Source: a virus
DNA length: 49,737 nt
Virus record (IMG/VR): IMGVR_UViG_3300042525_000443
Location: 1-49,737 of that record
Strand: one strand, 5' to 3'
Part shown: positions 17,599 through 23,919 of the stretch, in pieces
Layout: each line of letters opens with the position of its first letter
Position numbering within the stretch: position 1 is the first letter of the stretch
Position numbers and translations under genes: made by a program
The notes under the pieces: model-generated
Seen by the model: only the letters and a program-made list of their open reading frames with translations
Told to the model about the DNA's origin: nothing
Database searches by the model: none

Positions 17599-18525
17599 TT
17601 AAGCAATGTCGGCAGCAAACAGGGCAACAGAGACATTCGCGGGTCGCGGCATGAGGTCGCAGGCGTGCGGGCGCTCACCCACGGTCGGGTCCAGGTACTT
17701 CAAGGTCGTGCGTCGATCCGCGTGGCCGAGCAGTTCCGTGGCGTCACCACCGACCGCGTGGAAGTGGCTGGCGGCTGTCTTGCGGAGACAGTGGAACATG
17801 CACTCCCGGCGGGTGGGGAGATTGGCGTCGGCAAGGATTTTCTTGTACTTCGAGTAGATATGCGTCGGTGCACGGTCCCACTCGAAGACGCGGTCGGCAT
17901 CAGGCCGGAGCCGTCGCATCTCGCGCAGCAGGATCATCGTGTTCGCGTGGAGCTTGTGGGCCTTGTCTGCACGGCCACCCTTGCGTCCCTCGGCCCGCAC
18001 GATGGCGAACCCGGATTCCCAGTTGATGTTCTGCCACTCCAGCGTCATGACCCCGCCGATGCGTTCGGCGCTGTCGTAGAACACGGAGCACAGCGCCCGC
18101 CACCAGATGCGGCCCGGAATGCCGGAGATGGAATACTCGACGCGGTTCGTGGCATCGAACAGGGCGGCAAGCTGGGCTTGTGTCCATGCGAAGGGGATGC
18201 GGGTTGGTTCCTTCATCTTGTTGATGACGGGAAACGTCGCCATGTGTCCGTTCTTGGCGAGGAACGTCCAGAGCGCTTGGACGTTGTCGCGGAACTTGTT
18301 GCAGGTCCTGGGCGCTGACGGACAGCGGACGTGTGGATCGTCGCCGCGCTTCATCCAGTACATGACATCCTCGACCGTGTCGTTCGTCAGGTCGTCTGTC
18401 GTGGCGGGCCTGCCGAGGAAGCGGCTGAAGCGTTCAATGCTCATGTGAAACTGGTTGAACGTGCTGGGTTTGCCGTCCCTGAGTTTCCTGCGGGCGTAAA
18501 GGTCGAAGGCGTCGCTGAGGAGCAT
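17599..18525 (-). CDS. int: Tyrosine recombinase / phage integrase
   Basis: 308 aa. An N-terminal SAM-like core-binding domain (~1-105) precedes the catalytic domain. Expected active-site residues are visible: R155 in SAERIGG, a candidate Lys in the GRADKAHK region (~185-191), H245-x-x-R248 in FHCLRKTAAS, H268 in ELLGHADRRTT and the nucleophile Y277 in TLKYLDP. It catalyses site-specific integration and, with an excisionase, excision. It heads a leftward operon with a zinc protein and a membrane protein. An inverted repeat upstream (18569-18591) could bind a regulator or serve as arm sites. Length and motifs are normal for phage integrases. Confidence 0.95.
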   Translation of the reverse strand: MLLSDAFDLYARRKLRDGKPSTFNQFHMSIERFSRFLGRPATTDDLTNDTVEDVMYWMKRGDDPHVRCPSAPRTCNKFRDNVQALWTFLAKNGHMATFPVINKMKEPTRIPFAWTQAQLAALFDATNRVEYSISGIPGRIWWRALCSVFYDSAERIGGVMTLEWQNINWESGFAIVRAEGRKGGRADKAHKLHANTMILLREMRRLRPDADRVFEWDRAPTHIYSKYKKILADANLPTRRECMFHCLRKTAASHFHAVGGDATELLGHADRRTTLKYLDPTVGERPHACDLMPRPANVSVALFAADIA

Positions 18526-18827
18526 GATTGGCCGATCCTGTTCTGGACAACGGTAGGGAAAACCTGTGATCGTAGAAAAATGCCCTACGATTCATTACGC
18601 GTCAAGAATGCTTTTTCAGGACGTCGTGTTGTGAGGATCGGAGTGGATTTGTGGTTGAATGGTGCCCCGGCCACTGACGGATGGAGAGTGTGTTTCCGCG
18701 AGGAGCACGATTTGCGTGTCGAGCGGTCGCGTTGGTGGTCCCGCAACATGCGAATTTTTCACCTCTCCATTCCGTCCTTTTGTCTGCGCGTATTGCAAAC
18801 CCGATTCCAGAGTTTACGATTGGTGGT
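18526..18827. promoter_or_regulatory. Divergent int/xis control region with inverted repeat
   Basis: This 302-bp gap separates the leftward integrase gene from the rightward excisionase-like gene. ATCGTAG (18569-18575) and CTACGAT (18585-18591) form a perfect 7-bp inverted repeat with a 9-bp spacer. On the minus strand TTGACG (18605-18600) could be a -35 box, with a poor -10 (CATTTT) 17 bp on that falls in the spacer of the repeat. TTACGAT occurs again at 18814-18820, just before the xis start. No gene is convincing here. It may also contain attP, but no tRNA-like core is visible. Confidence 0.45.
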
Positions 18828-19049
18828 ATGAAACCACTACCACACGACAAAACACTCTGGACTCCCGATGAATTCGCCGATCATGTCGGTTGTTCGCGGG
18901 AGCTTGTTTACTACCTGTGCCGCGCCGGGAAGATCGGGCGCAAATTCGGCAGCAAAGGCCGCTCGCCGTGGATACTCGAAGTCGCTGATTTTGCGAAGTT
19001 TGCGACGCGGACGACCATGCCGAAACTGCGAAATCAGAAAAATCTGTGA
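18828..19049 (+). CDS. Excisionase-like helix-turn-helix protein
   Basis: 73 aa from the ATG at 18828 (GGTGGT just upstream). The core LWTPDEFADHVGCSRELVYYLCRAGKIG is a typical winged-helix/MerR-type recognition unit of the HTH_17 kind, followed by the wing GRKFGSKGRSPW, where an Arg/Lys-rich turn meets DNA. This family includes phage excisionases (Xis) and small regulators. Its placement, divergent from the integrase, favours an excisionase or directionality factor that may also regulate the int promoter. No separate CI-type repressor was seen, so it could also be the lysogeny regulator. Confidence 0.75.
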   Translation: MKPLPHDKTLWTPDEFADHVGCSRELVYYLCRAGKIGRKFGSKGRSPWILEVADFAKFATRTTMPKLRNQKNL

Positions 19050-19055
19050 ACATCC

Positions 19056-19093
19056 CTTGACGCATGTTACGATGTTGAGTAACATTCGTCAAG
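19056..19093 (+). promoter_or_regulatory. Promoter embedded in a 38-bp palindrome (operator candidate)
   Basis: CTTGACG (19056-19062) pairs with CGTCAAG (19087-19093), and ATGTTAC (19064-19070) pairs with GTAACAT (19079-19085). This makes two perfect 7-bp arms per side with a single C/T mismatch between them and an 8-bp centre. TTGACG (19057-19062) and TAACAT (19080-19085) with a 17-bp spacer also form a sigma70-like promoter, so the promoter boxes lie inside the palindrome arms. A dimeric repressor bound here would block transcription of the small ORFs and csrA downstream. Confidence 0.55.
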
Positions 19094-19217
19094 TGAGTTG
19101 AGCCTGTGGCGTGAAAACCACGGCTTGATTCAGGACCACCACAACGCTGTCCTGCTGGACGAAGCGGTGTGGCTACACCGTTGGGGCTTCATGCCCCCCA
19201 TCGTGGGAAGATCAGTC
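19094..19217 (+). ncRNA. Structured 5' leader with three hairpins
   Basis: If transcription starts just after the palindrome, the mRNA has a ~125-base leader. It contains a 6-bp hairpin with an 8-base loop at 19104-19123 (one wobble pair), CGGTGT-GGCT-ACACCG (19165-19180) and GGGGC-TTCAT-GCCCC (19183-19197). The last lies about 20 bases before the ATG at 19218 and close to its GGGAAG site. This could be a cis-acting regulatory RNA; no known riboswitch class is recognised. Confidence 0.4.
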
Positions 19218-19436
19218 ATGTCGAACCCTCTCGGGTTTGTCTCAACGCCGGTCAGGGCGTTGAACGGTTTCGTGCTCGACGCGAACGGCAAAGTGCTGGC
19301 GAACTGCCACAGCAATGATGTCGGAGAGGTCGGGACGTTGGTTGTTTCAGCCATCGTCGCCAAGGCCCTCGATATTGCCGCGCGAGACATGAGCGAGTTC
19401 TTGGACCAAGACCCCGACAACGTGGGTTCGGTCTAA
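19218..19436 (+). CDS. Small hypothetical protein (72 aa)
   Basis: The ATG at 19218 was chosen because GGGAAG lies seven bases upstream; an in-frame ATG at 19191 falls inside a hairpin. The product contains a short two-strand element with a turn (LNGFVLDANGKVLANC) and a long helix (LVVSAIVAKALDIAARDM) ending in an acidic tail. The G-x-V-L-D-A-N-G-K-V-L-A pattern is often seen in small phage proteins, but no function is known. It is the first gene of the RNA-rich region upstream of csrA. Confidence 0.55.
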   Translation: MSNPLGFVSTPVRALNGFVLDANGKVLANCHSNDVGEVGTLVVSAIVAKALDIAARDMSEFLDQDPDNVGSV

Positions 19437-19456
19437 GCAAGCAACTCCCCCGGTGG

Positions 19457-19551
19457 CGGTCGTTGGTTTGGCGACCGATCCGGCGTGCAGGCCCATGTCG
19501 CGTAGCGGGCTTTGTGTACTTGGCCTTGGGGGCGTGTTCGACCCGCACGCC
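19457..19551 (+). ncRNA. Structured spacer with three stem-loops
   Basis: Between the 72-aa and 39-aa ORFs there are three hairpins: CGGTCG/CGACCG around a 9-base loop (19457-19477), AGGCCC/GGGCTT (19489-19512) and GGCGTG/CACGCC around TTCGACCCG (19531-19551). The last loop contains TTCGACC, which resembles a tRNA T-loop, but no matching acceptor strand was found. It may be a structured RNA or part of the leader of the next ORF. Confidence 0.3.
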
Positions 19552-19589
19552 TAGCTAAACGTGGGCAGGGTCTTTCTTTGGAGCAACAC

Positions 19590-19709
19590 ATGGACGTTGT
19601 GCTCGGCGAGTTCGTGCTGACGGACCACGCGATTGGCGGTGGGGTCTGCCTGCTGGTGGCCGTGTTGACCGCCGTGGCGTTCTCGCTGCAAGGCGACAAG
19701 CGAATGTGA
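19590..19709 (+). CDS. Tiny membrane protein (39 aa)
   Basis: An ATG at 19590 with GGAG seven bases upstream gives MDVVLGEFVLTDHAIGGGVCLLVAVLTAVAFSLQGDKRM when read in pieces: a short acidic start, one hydrophobic helix (~residues 15-33) and a basic end. The design is that of a single-pass inner-membrane micro-protein. It sits between two structured RNA stretches. No family can be named; the clear ribosome site and membrane segment support translation. Confidence 0.5.
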   Translation: MDVVLGEFVLTDHAIGGGVCLLVAVLTAVAFSLQGDKRM

Positions 19710-19722
19710 CGGATCGGTGAGT

Positions 19723-19741
19723 GCCCACGGATGGGCGTTTT
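19723..19741 (+). terminator. Short GCCCA/TGGGC hairpin with T run
   Basis: GCCCA (19723-19727), loop CGGA, TGGGC (19732-19736), then G and TTTT. This could be a weak intrinsic terminator after the 39-aa ORF. Its loop also presents an A-C-GGA-U sequence, the preferred context for CsrA binding, so it may instead be a CsrA site. Confidence 0.4.
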
Positions 19742-19861
19742 GGATCGGCGGCGTGGACGGTGACACGCGGCGATATCGGCGGAAGCCACTACCAAGGGCA
19801 TGGTGTCCCAGCGGCAGCGGATAATAAGTCTTCCTCGTGGGTTCGACTCCCGTCCGGTCCT
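19742..19861 (+). ncRNA. tRNA-like RNA module 1 (non-canonical, ~120 nt)
   Basis: The 5' GGATCGG (19742-19748) pairs over seven positions (one G-U) with CCGGTCC (19854-19860), like an acceptor stem. Next comes a D-arm-like hairpin GCGT/ACGC (19751-19768) with a GG-containing loop. Just before the 3' acceptor strand is a T-arm with loop TTCGACT (19837-19853), matching the B-box consensus. The middle is about 68 bases, too long for a normal anticodon arm plus variable loop, and no clear anticodon arm folds. No CCA is encoded. It may be a degenerate tRNA, an att-type tRNA fragment or a new tRNA-like RNA. Confidence 0.35.
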
Positions 19862-19969
19862 ATCGCTGACGAGCGGAAGAAACGGAGCGTGCGAAATGAA
19901 AGCCATTTGGTTTGGCCGAGAGGCCGACGGGTAAACCGGAGTCCAGCCACGGACGCAATCGTGGTGAAC

Positions 19970-20102
19970 GGATCGGCGGCGTGTGGGAAACGCATTACGA
20001 CAACGGGATGGAGTGGTGTAACGGGTTCAATGCCCGGCCTCGGCTGACGAAGTCGCAGAGCAAGTCGACCACTCAAAGCAGGTCCGAATCCTGCCCGATC
20101 CA
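19970..20102 (+). ncRNA. tRNA-like RNA module 2 (non-canonical, ~133 nt)
   Basis: It begins with the same 14 bases as module 1 (GGATCGGCGGCGTG). GGATCGG (19970-19976) pairs perfectly with CCGATCC (20095-20101). A D-arm-like GCGT/ACGC hairpin follows (19979-19993). A perfect 5-bp T-arm with loop TCCGAAT lies at 20078-20094. The middle (~84 bases) is again too long and contains a further T-arm-like CGGG/CCCG hairpin (20022-20036). The discriminator would be A20102, without encoded CCA. It ends 35 bases before csrA. Confidence 0.35.
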
Positions 20103-20125
20103 CTCGAAGCAACAACAACCACAAC

Positions 20126-20140
20126 AAGGAGGCAAGGATG
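20126..20140 (+). promoter_or_regulatory. csrA ribosome site with two GGA motifs
   Basis: AAGGAGG, then CAAGGATG where the final ATG is the csrA start. Two GGA triplets therefore overlap the Shine-Dalgarno sequence and the start codon. CsrA proteins bind A-N-GGA and in other systems repress their own translation at such sites. This would allow autoregulation; it is an inference from motif position. Confidence 0.5.
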
Positions 20141-20320
20141 CTGGTACTAACTCGCAAGGTGGACGAGACGATCTTCATTGGTGGCTACATCCGGATTCGG
20201 GTTGTCGACATTCGTGGCGACAAAGTGAAGCTGGGCATTGTTGCCCCCGAGGACCAGAAGGTTCTCCGCGACGACGCGAAGGAGCGGCAGCCAAAGCCAC
20301 GGAGGGCTGACGATGCGTGA
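20138..20320 (+). CDS. csrA: CsrA/RsmA-type RNA-binding translational regulator
   Basis: The 60-aa product begins MLVLTRKVDETIFIGG, the signature start of CsrA, and keeps the five-strand core (IRIRVVDIRGDKVKLGIVAPED) and the C-terminal VLRDD with the conserved arginine. CsrA is a swapped dimer that binds GGA motifs in mRNA leaders to block or stabilise translation. A phage copy could reprogram host metabolism or control phage genes. The short C-terminal tail is basic. It has a strong ribosome site that overlaps GGA motifs and lies downstream of a GGA-rich structured RNA region. The next gene starts eight bases before its stop. Confidence 0.93.
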   Translation: MLVLTRKVDETIFIGGYIRIRVVDIRGDKVKLGIVAPEDQKVLRDDAKERQPKPRRADDA

Positions 20321-21479
20321 AGAACCGCGAGTCTACCGCATCGTGCGTGACAAGGGTTGTGCTGACCCTGACCCGTACATCGCCCTGTGCGAAGCGGTCG
20401 TGGAGAAGGCGCTGCAATCGCTCAAGAGCTTCTTCGACATCGTGAACGGCAAGACGATGAAGAAGGGTTGCGACGTGCGGCGACGGCGACGGGATGCACG
20501 CGGCGCGTGGCTGTGGATGACGCAGCCGGTGGGCAAGAGGGAGATGGGTCTGCCGTTTGACTTCTGCTGCGACGCGCTTGGGTGGAGTCCTGAGCGGATC
20601 GTCGAGGGGTTCAAGCGGCAGAGGACGAAACTCGAACTTCGTGAATTGGAGGCTCTCCTTGTTGCCGATCCCATTAGCTACGTCTCTGACCCCCGAGTGG
20701 TACGCAAAAAGAAAGCAAGGTATCGGAGCAAGCGAGTCGGCCTCACTTCTGGGCCTGCCGGGAGCGTACCAGACGCCGCTGGACCTGTACCTGTCAAAGA
20801 CGACGGAAACAGCGACCGTAGAGAACCGGGCGATGCGGCGCGGAACGCTCTTGGAGCCGTTATTGATTGCGGAGTTCCAAGAGCAGTCGGGCCTCAAGGT
20901 GAAGGCGCACCCGTGCCCGTTGTACCAACACCCCGAGCACACGTTCCTTCTGGCGACGCCGGATGGGGAACTGGAGAACGGGGATTTGTTGGAATTGAAG
21001 ACGCTTCATCCACGGTTTGCTTCTCAGCTTGGGGAACCGGGGACGGATCAAGCGCCGTTGAACTGGGTGTGTCAGGCACAACAACAGATGGCCGTCACTG
21101 GTGCCAAGAGGGTTCACCTGTTCTGCATGACGGGCTTCGAGGATTCCTGGCACGGGGTAGTCGAACGGAACGACCGACTCATCGACCTCATCATCGCACG
21201 GACGCGAGAGTTTTGGGCGATGGTCGAGGCACGGACGCCACCCCCGCCGGATTGGTCGCGGGCCTCGGACTTGGAAGCGATTGCCCGGCTGTACCCGGTG
21301 GACGTGGGCAAGGTCTTGCGGATGCCGGATCGGATGGCGGCGGCATGGATGCAACGCCAGCGGCTGGAGCAACGAGCGAAGCGGTTGGCGGCACGGGCGG
21401 ACAAGCTCAAGGCGAAGGTGCTGCACGCGATGGGGGATGCGGAGATTGCGTTCCACCCATCGGTCCCGTGGGAGATTAG
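20313..21479 (+). CDS. Hypothetical early protein; long open tail overlaps the YqaJ gene
   Basis: An ATG at 20313 with GGAGG eight bases upstream overlaps the csrA stop. The first ~120 residues look like a real protein: a helix (YIALCEAVVEKALQSLKSFFDIV), a basic region, then MGLPFDFCCDALGWSPERIVEGF, a pattern suggestive of a small helical DNA-binding-type domain. No stop follows until 21479, so 821 bases are shared with the YqaJ gene in another frame. That tail is glycine-rich and looks like shadow translation. The likely cause is the very low use of T at third codon positions of the overlapping gene. The functional part is probably residues 1-130. Confidence 0.55.
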   Translation: MREEPRVYRIVRDKGCADPDPYIALCEAVVEKALQSLKSFFDIVNGKTMKKGCDVRRRRRDARGAWLWMTQPVGKREMGLPFDFCCDALGWSPERIVEGFKRQRTKLELRELEALLVADPISYVSDPRVVRKKKARYRSKRVGLTSGPAGSVPDAAGPVPVKDDGNSDRREPGDAARNALGAVIDCGVPRAVGPQGEGAPVPVVPTPRAHVPSGDAGWGTGERGFVGIEDASSTVCFSAWGTGDGSSAVELGVSGTTTDGRHWCQEGSPVLHDGLRGFLARGSRTERPTHRPHHRTDARVLGDGRGTDATPAGLVAGLGLGSDCPAVPGGRGQGLADAGSDGGGMDATPAAGATSEAVGGTGGQAQGEGAARDGGCGDCVPPIGPVGD

Positions 21480-21678
21480 CCGCAAGGCGATGCCTGAAAC
21501 GGAAGTGAAGGCGTTCACGAAAAAGTCACACGTTGTTTTGCGAGAGAGGAAGCGGCGGAATGAGTACGGCAACGCAATCGAAGGAACTGGCCCCGCTGAA
21601 CAAGATTCGGTCGCTCATCAGCGCCGACTCGACCCGCCAGCAACTGGCGATGTCGCTTCCGAAACACCTGACGCCTGA
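20659..21678 (+). CDS. YqaJ-type viral recombinase exonuclease
   Basis: A TTG at 20659 is placed six bases after GGAGG. The product (~339 aa) carries the YqaJ family N terminus LTPEWYAKRKQGIGASESASLLGL, then RRGTLLEPLLIAEF, an acidic pair in FLLATPDGEL and LLELKTLH. The E-x-K after a beta strand fits the PD-(D/E)xK nuclease core. These enzymes resect dsDNA 5' ends for annealing recombination and pair with RecT, which is the next gene. The C-terminal ~40 codons overlap the recT gene by 119 bases. The family call is firm; the start codon is less certain. Confidence 0.88.
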   Translation: MLPIPLATSLTPEWYAKRKQGIGASESASLLGLPGAYQTPLDLYLSKTTETATVENRAMRRGTLLEPLLIAEFQEQSGLKVKAHPCPLYQHPEHTFLLATPDGELENGDLLELKTLHPRFASQLGEPGTDQAPLNWVCQAQQQMAVTGAKRVHLFCMTGFEDSWHGVVERNDRLIDLIIARTREFWAMVEARTPPPPDWSRASDLEAIARLYPVDVGKVLRMPDRMAAAWMQRQRLEQRAKRLAARADKLKAKVLHAMGDAEIAFHPSVPWEISRKAMPETEVKAFTKKSHVVLRERKRRNEYGNAIEGTGPAEQDSVAHQRRLDPPATGDVASETPDA

Positions 21679-22528
21679 TCGTTTCGCGAGGGTGATGCTG
21701 AATGCCATCAACCGGAACCCGAAGATTGCGAACTGCACGCAAGAGTCGGTCATCCGCTGCATGATGGACCTGTCGGCGGTCGGCCTCGAACCCGATGGGC
21801 GGATGGCGCACCTGATTCCCTACGGCGACCAGTTGACGCTGATCGTCGACTACAAGGGGTTTGTCCAGCTTTGCCATCGGATTGGCGTGCTGGTGGAGGC
21901 AAACAAGGTTTGCCGGAACGATTACTTCGAGTGGAAGGATGGTCGGGTTTCGCACGGGATCGACTTCTCGAAGCCGCGTGGCGAAGTCTACGCCTATTGG
22001 GCGAGGGGCGTGTTGCCGGATCGTCGCGAGGTTCACGCCGTCATGACGAAGGAAGAGGTTGACGCCGTGCGGGCGAGAAGCCGGTCGGCGAACAACGGGC
22101 CGTGGGTCACGGACTACGACGAGATGGCCAAGAAGACGGTGTTCCGCCGCCTTACAAAGTGGCTGCCGACAAGCCCGGAGATGAACCAAATCATCAACGT
22201 CGAGGACGAGCACGAGCGTGCCGAAGTCGTGCGGCCCGTCTCTAACAAGTCGGTGTCGGACCAACTCGTCGAGTCGCTGACTGGAGCGACGGAACCCGAT
22301 CCAGCCCCTGCCCCCGTGGTCCTCGAAGCCAAGGTCGTCCCGCAGGAAACGCCCGCATCGCACACGAAGGCGTGGTGGACGGCGGTCGTCGGGCAGAAGA
22401 CGGCGGTGGCGGAACTAGATGGCCTGCTGGCGGACCTGGATTCGGACGACACGGTTCCGGCGGATGTGCGGAGTCATGCGAAGACGCAGATCGCGGTGGC
22501 ACGGAAGTCGATGGGAGGTGCGAAGTGA
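21560..22528 (+). CDS. recT: RecT-family single-strand annealing protein
   Basis: 322 aa from an ATG preceded by GAGAGAGGAAG. The RecT pattern is clear: an N-terminal charged helix region, LPKHLTPDRFARVMLNAINRNPKIANCTQESVIRCMMDLSAVGLEPDGRMAHLIPYG read in segments, then a VDYKGFVQLCHRIG strand-helix and MAKKTVFRRLTKWLP. It anneals complementary single strands produced by the YqaJ nuclease, supporting phage recombination and concatemer formation. The C-terminal ~90 residues are a linker and an acidic helical end. The stop overlaps the next GTG start. Confidence 0.93.
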   Translation: MSTATQSKELAPLNKIRSLISADSTRQQLAMSLPKHLTPDRFARVMLNAINRNPKIANCTQESVIRCMMDLSAVGLEPDGRMAHLIPYGDQLTLIVDYKGFVQLCHRIGVLVEANKVCRNDYFEWKDGRVSHGIDFSKPRGEVYAYWARGVLPDRREVHAVMTKEEVDAVRARSRSANNGPWVTDYDEMAKKTVFRRLTKWLPTSPEMNQIINVEDEHERAEVVRPVSNKSVSDQLVESLTGATEPDPAPAPVVLEAKVVPQETPASHTKAWWTAVVGQKTAVAELDGLLADLDSDDTVPADVRSHAKTQIAVARKSMGGAK

Positions 22529-23367
22529 GGAAGATGGATACCTCAGAAAAGGTTGCGGGCGTCGACAAGATCGAGCGATACGGCTGGAAGTCAACCGGTC
22601 GTCCGGGACGTTTGCAGTACGTCAGCAAGCGGCTCATCAAGACAGACTACGACGGCTACCAGCGTGAAGTCACCGAAAAGGCAGAGGCGATTTGCCGCGA
22701 CTTTAGCTGGATGGCGATGGGTTGCCTCACTATTGCTCGCCGCCCTGACGGAACGCTGTGGGTGGTCGACGGCAACAATCGACTCACCGCGTGTTTGCGT
22801 CGCAGCGATATCGAGACGGTGCCCTGCATCATCTTCGACGTTGTCGACGTGAAGCAGGAAGCATCGGGCTTCATTGGTGCCAACAAGAACCGCAAGCCGG
22901 TCAGTTCGCTGGACACGTTCCGAGCCATGAAGACCGCCGGAAGCCCGGAGCACGGTGTCGTGGTCAGGATGCTGGACGAGCTTGGCCTGCACGTTTCCGG
23001 CGATTCCGACAACCCAAAGGGTGTGAAGTGTGTTTCTCAACTTCTCGAAGTGGTTCGGAAGTGCGGAGAGACCGAAGCACGCACGATTTTCGCTGCCGTA
23101 CATGCGCTTGTTCACGGCAAGTCGCGGTGGATGAAGGCCCATGTTCAGGGCATGGCGTGGCTTCACACGAAGCTCGATTGCGAGCGTGGCGTCGGCAATG
23201 AGGTGTTCCTCACGCACTGCCGCGAGTGCGACATCGAGCGATTCAACAAGTCGTTCTCGATGAACACCGTGGACCACACGTCTGTGCACGCCGGAAAGTC
23301 GATCCTCTACGCCGTCAATTACGGGCGTCGCAAGGTGCTGTTCGGCAAGGAAATCCTCGGGGGCTGA
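22525..23367 (+). CDS. ParB/sulfiredoxin-like nuclease-domain protein
   Basis: 280 aa from a GTG that overlaps the recT stop (GGGAGG six bases upstream); an ATG at 22534 is the alternative. The middle contains the ParB-N core: KAEAICRDFSWMAMGCLTIARRPDGTLWVVDGNNRLTACLR in segments, where DGNNR matches the D/E-G-x-x-R box of ParB-like folds, followed by VPCIIFDV. The C-terminal half is helical. Family members include CTPase/DNA-binding ParB proteins and phage nucleases. In the recombination block it may act on phage DNA or regulate transcription. Family likely; activity unknown. Confidence 0.75.
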   Translation: MRKMDTSEKVAGVDKIERYGWKSTGRPGRLQYVSKRLIKTDYDGYQREVTEKAEAICRDFSWMAMGCLTIARRPDGTLWVVDGNNRLTACLRRSDIETVPCIIFDVVDVKQEASGFIGANKNRKPVSSLDTFRAMKTAGSPEHGVVVRMLDELGLHVSGDSDNPKGVKCVSQLLEVVRKCGETEARTIFAAVHALVHGKSRWMKAHVQGMAWLHTKLDCERGVGNEVFLTHCRECDIERFNKSFSMNTVDHTSVHAGKSILYAVNYGRRKVLFGKEILGG

Positions 23368-23370
23368 CCG

Positions 23371-23919
23371 ATGGCACGCAAAACAGCGGAACCGATTGAA
23401 ACCCGCGAGATCACGCTGACCGTCGCCCAATGGCGGTGGGTGGCGGAAACGTGGCAGATCACCGTCGAGAAGCGGGGCATGGGCGGCAAGATCACGCCGG
23501 TCATGGAGCAGTCCCTGAACAAGCTGTGTTCGTTCGTGCGGATGCACACGGACGGGAAGGACGAGAAGGGCGAGTTCGTCGTCAAGGCGTCGCTGCCGGG
23601 ATGGGCGGCGGTGCTGGAATACCTGACGTGCATCCCATCGTCGAACGGACTCGGCTCGAAGATCGCCGCCCAGGTGTCAGGCAAGATGCAAACCGCAACC
23701 GTGACCATCGAGACGGACGACGGCGAGACGGTTGTGTGCGTCTGGTTCGAGCGGGACAAGCCCGATCCGACCGTGGGCGACAACGGTGCGATTTACATCA
23801 ACCGCGTGAGCAAGCTGGTGGGCGGCGACCTTATTCGTCAATCGGCGGCGTTCCGCGACAAGTACGAAGAGAAGATTGAGGATGCGGTCGAGCAGTACCT
23901 GGGGGAGCGGCATGGCTAG
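23371..23919 (+). CDS. Hypothetical protein (182 aa)
   Basis: It starts four bases after the ParB-like gene and overlaps the next by eight. The N-terminal third is helical with a repeated W (LTVAQWRWVAETWQITVEKRG). A beta-rich core follows (KMQTATVTIETDDGETVVCVWFERDKP), then a helical end (SKLVGGDLIRQSAAFRDKYEEKIEDAVEQYL). No family is recognised. Its place between recombination genes and replication-type genes suggests a DNA metabolism role, but no motif proves it. Confidence 0.6.
   Translation: MARKTAEPIETREITLTVAQWRWVAETWQITVEKRGMGGKITPVMEQSLNKLCSFVRMHTDGKDEKGEFVVKASLPGWAAVLEYLTCIPSSNGLGSKIAAQVSGKMQTATVTIETDDGETVVCVWFERDKPDPTVGDNGAIYINRVSKLVGGDLIRQSAAFRDKYEEKIEDAVEQYLGERHG

Noticed and set aside
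19530-19553. A further canonical tRNA around the TTCGACC loop
   Set aside because: The T-stem would have a mismatch and no complementary acceptor strand was found upstream.
20313-20720. Programmed +1 frameshift joining the 20313 gene to yqaJ at the AAAAAG run near 20704
   Set aside because: yqaJ has its own SD and start (GGAGG then TTG), and no recognised +1 shift site is present.
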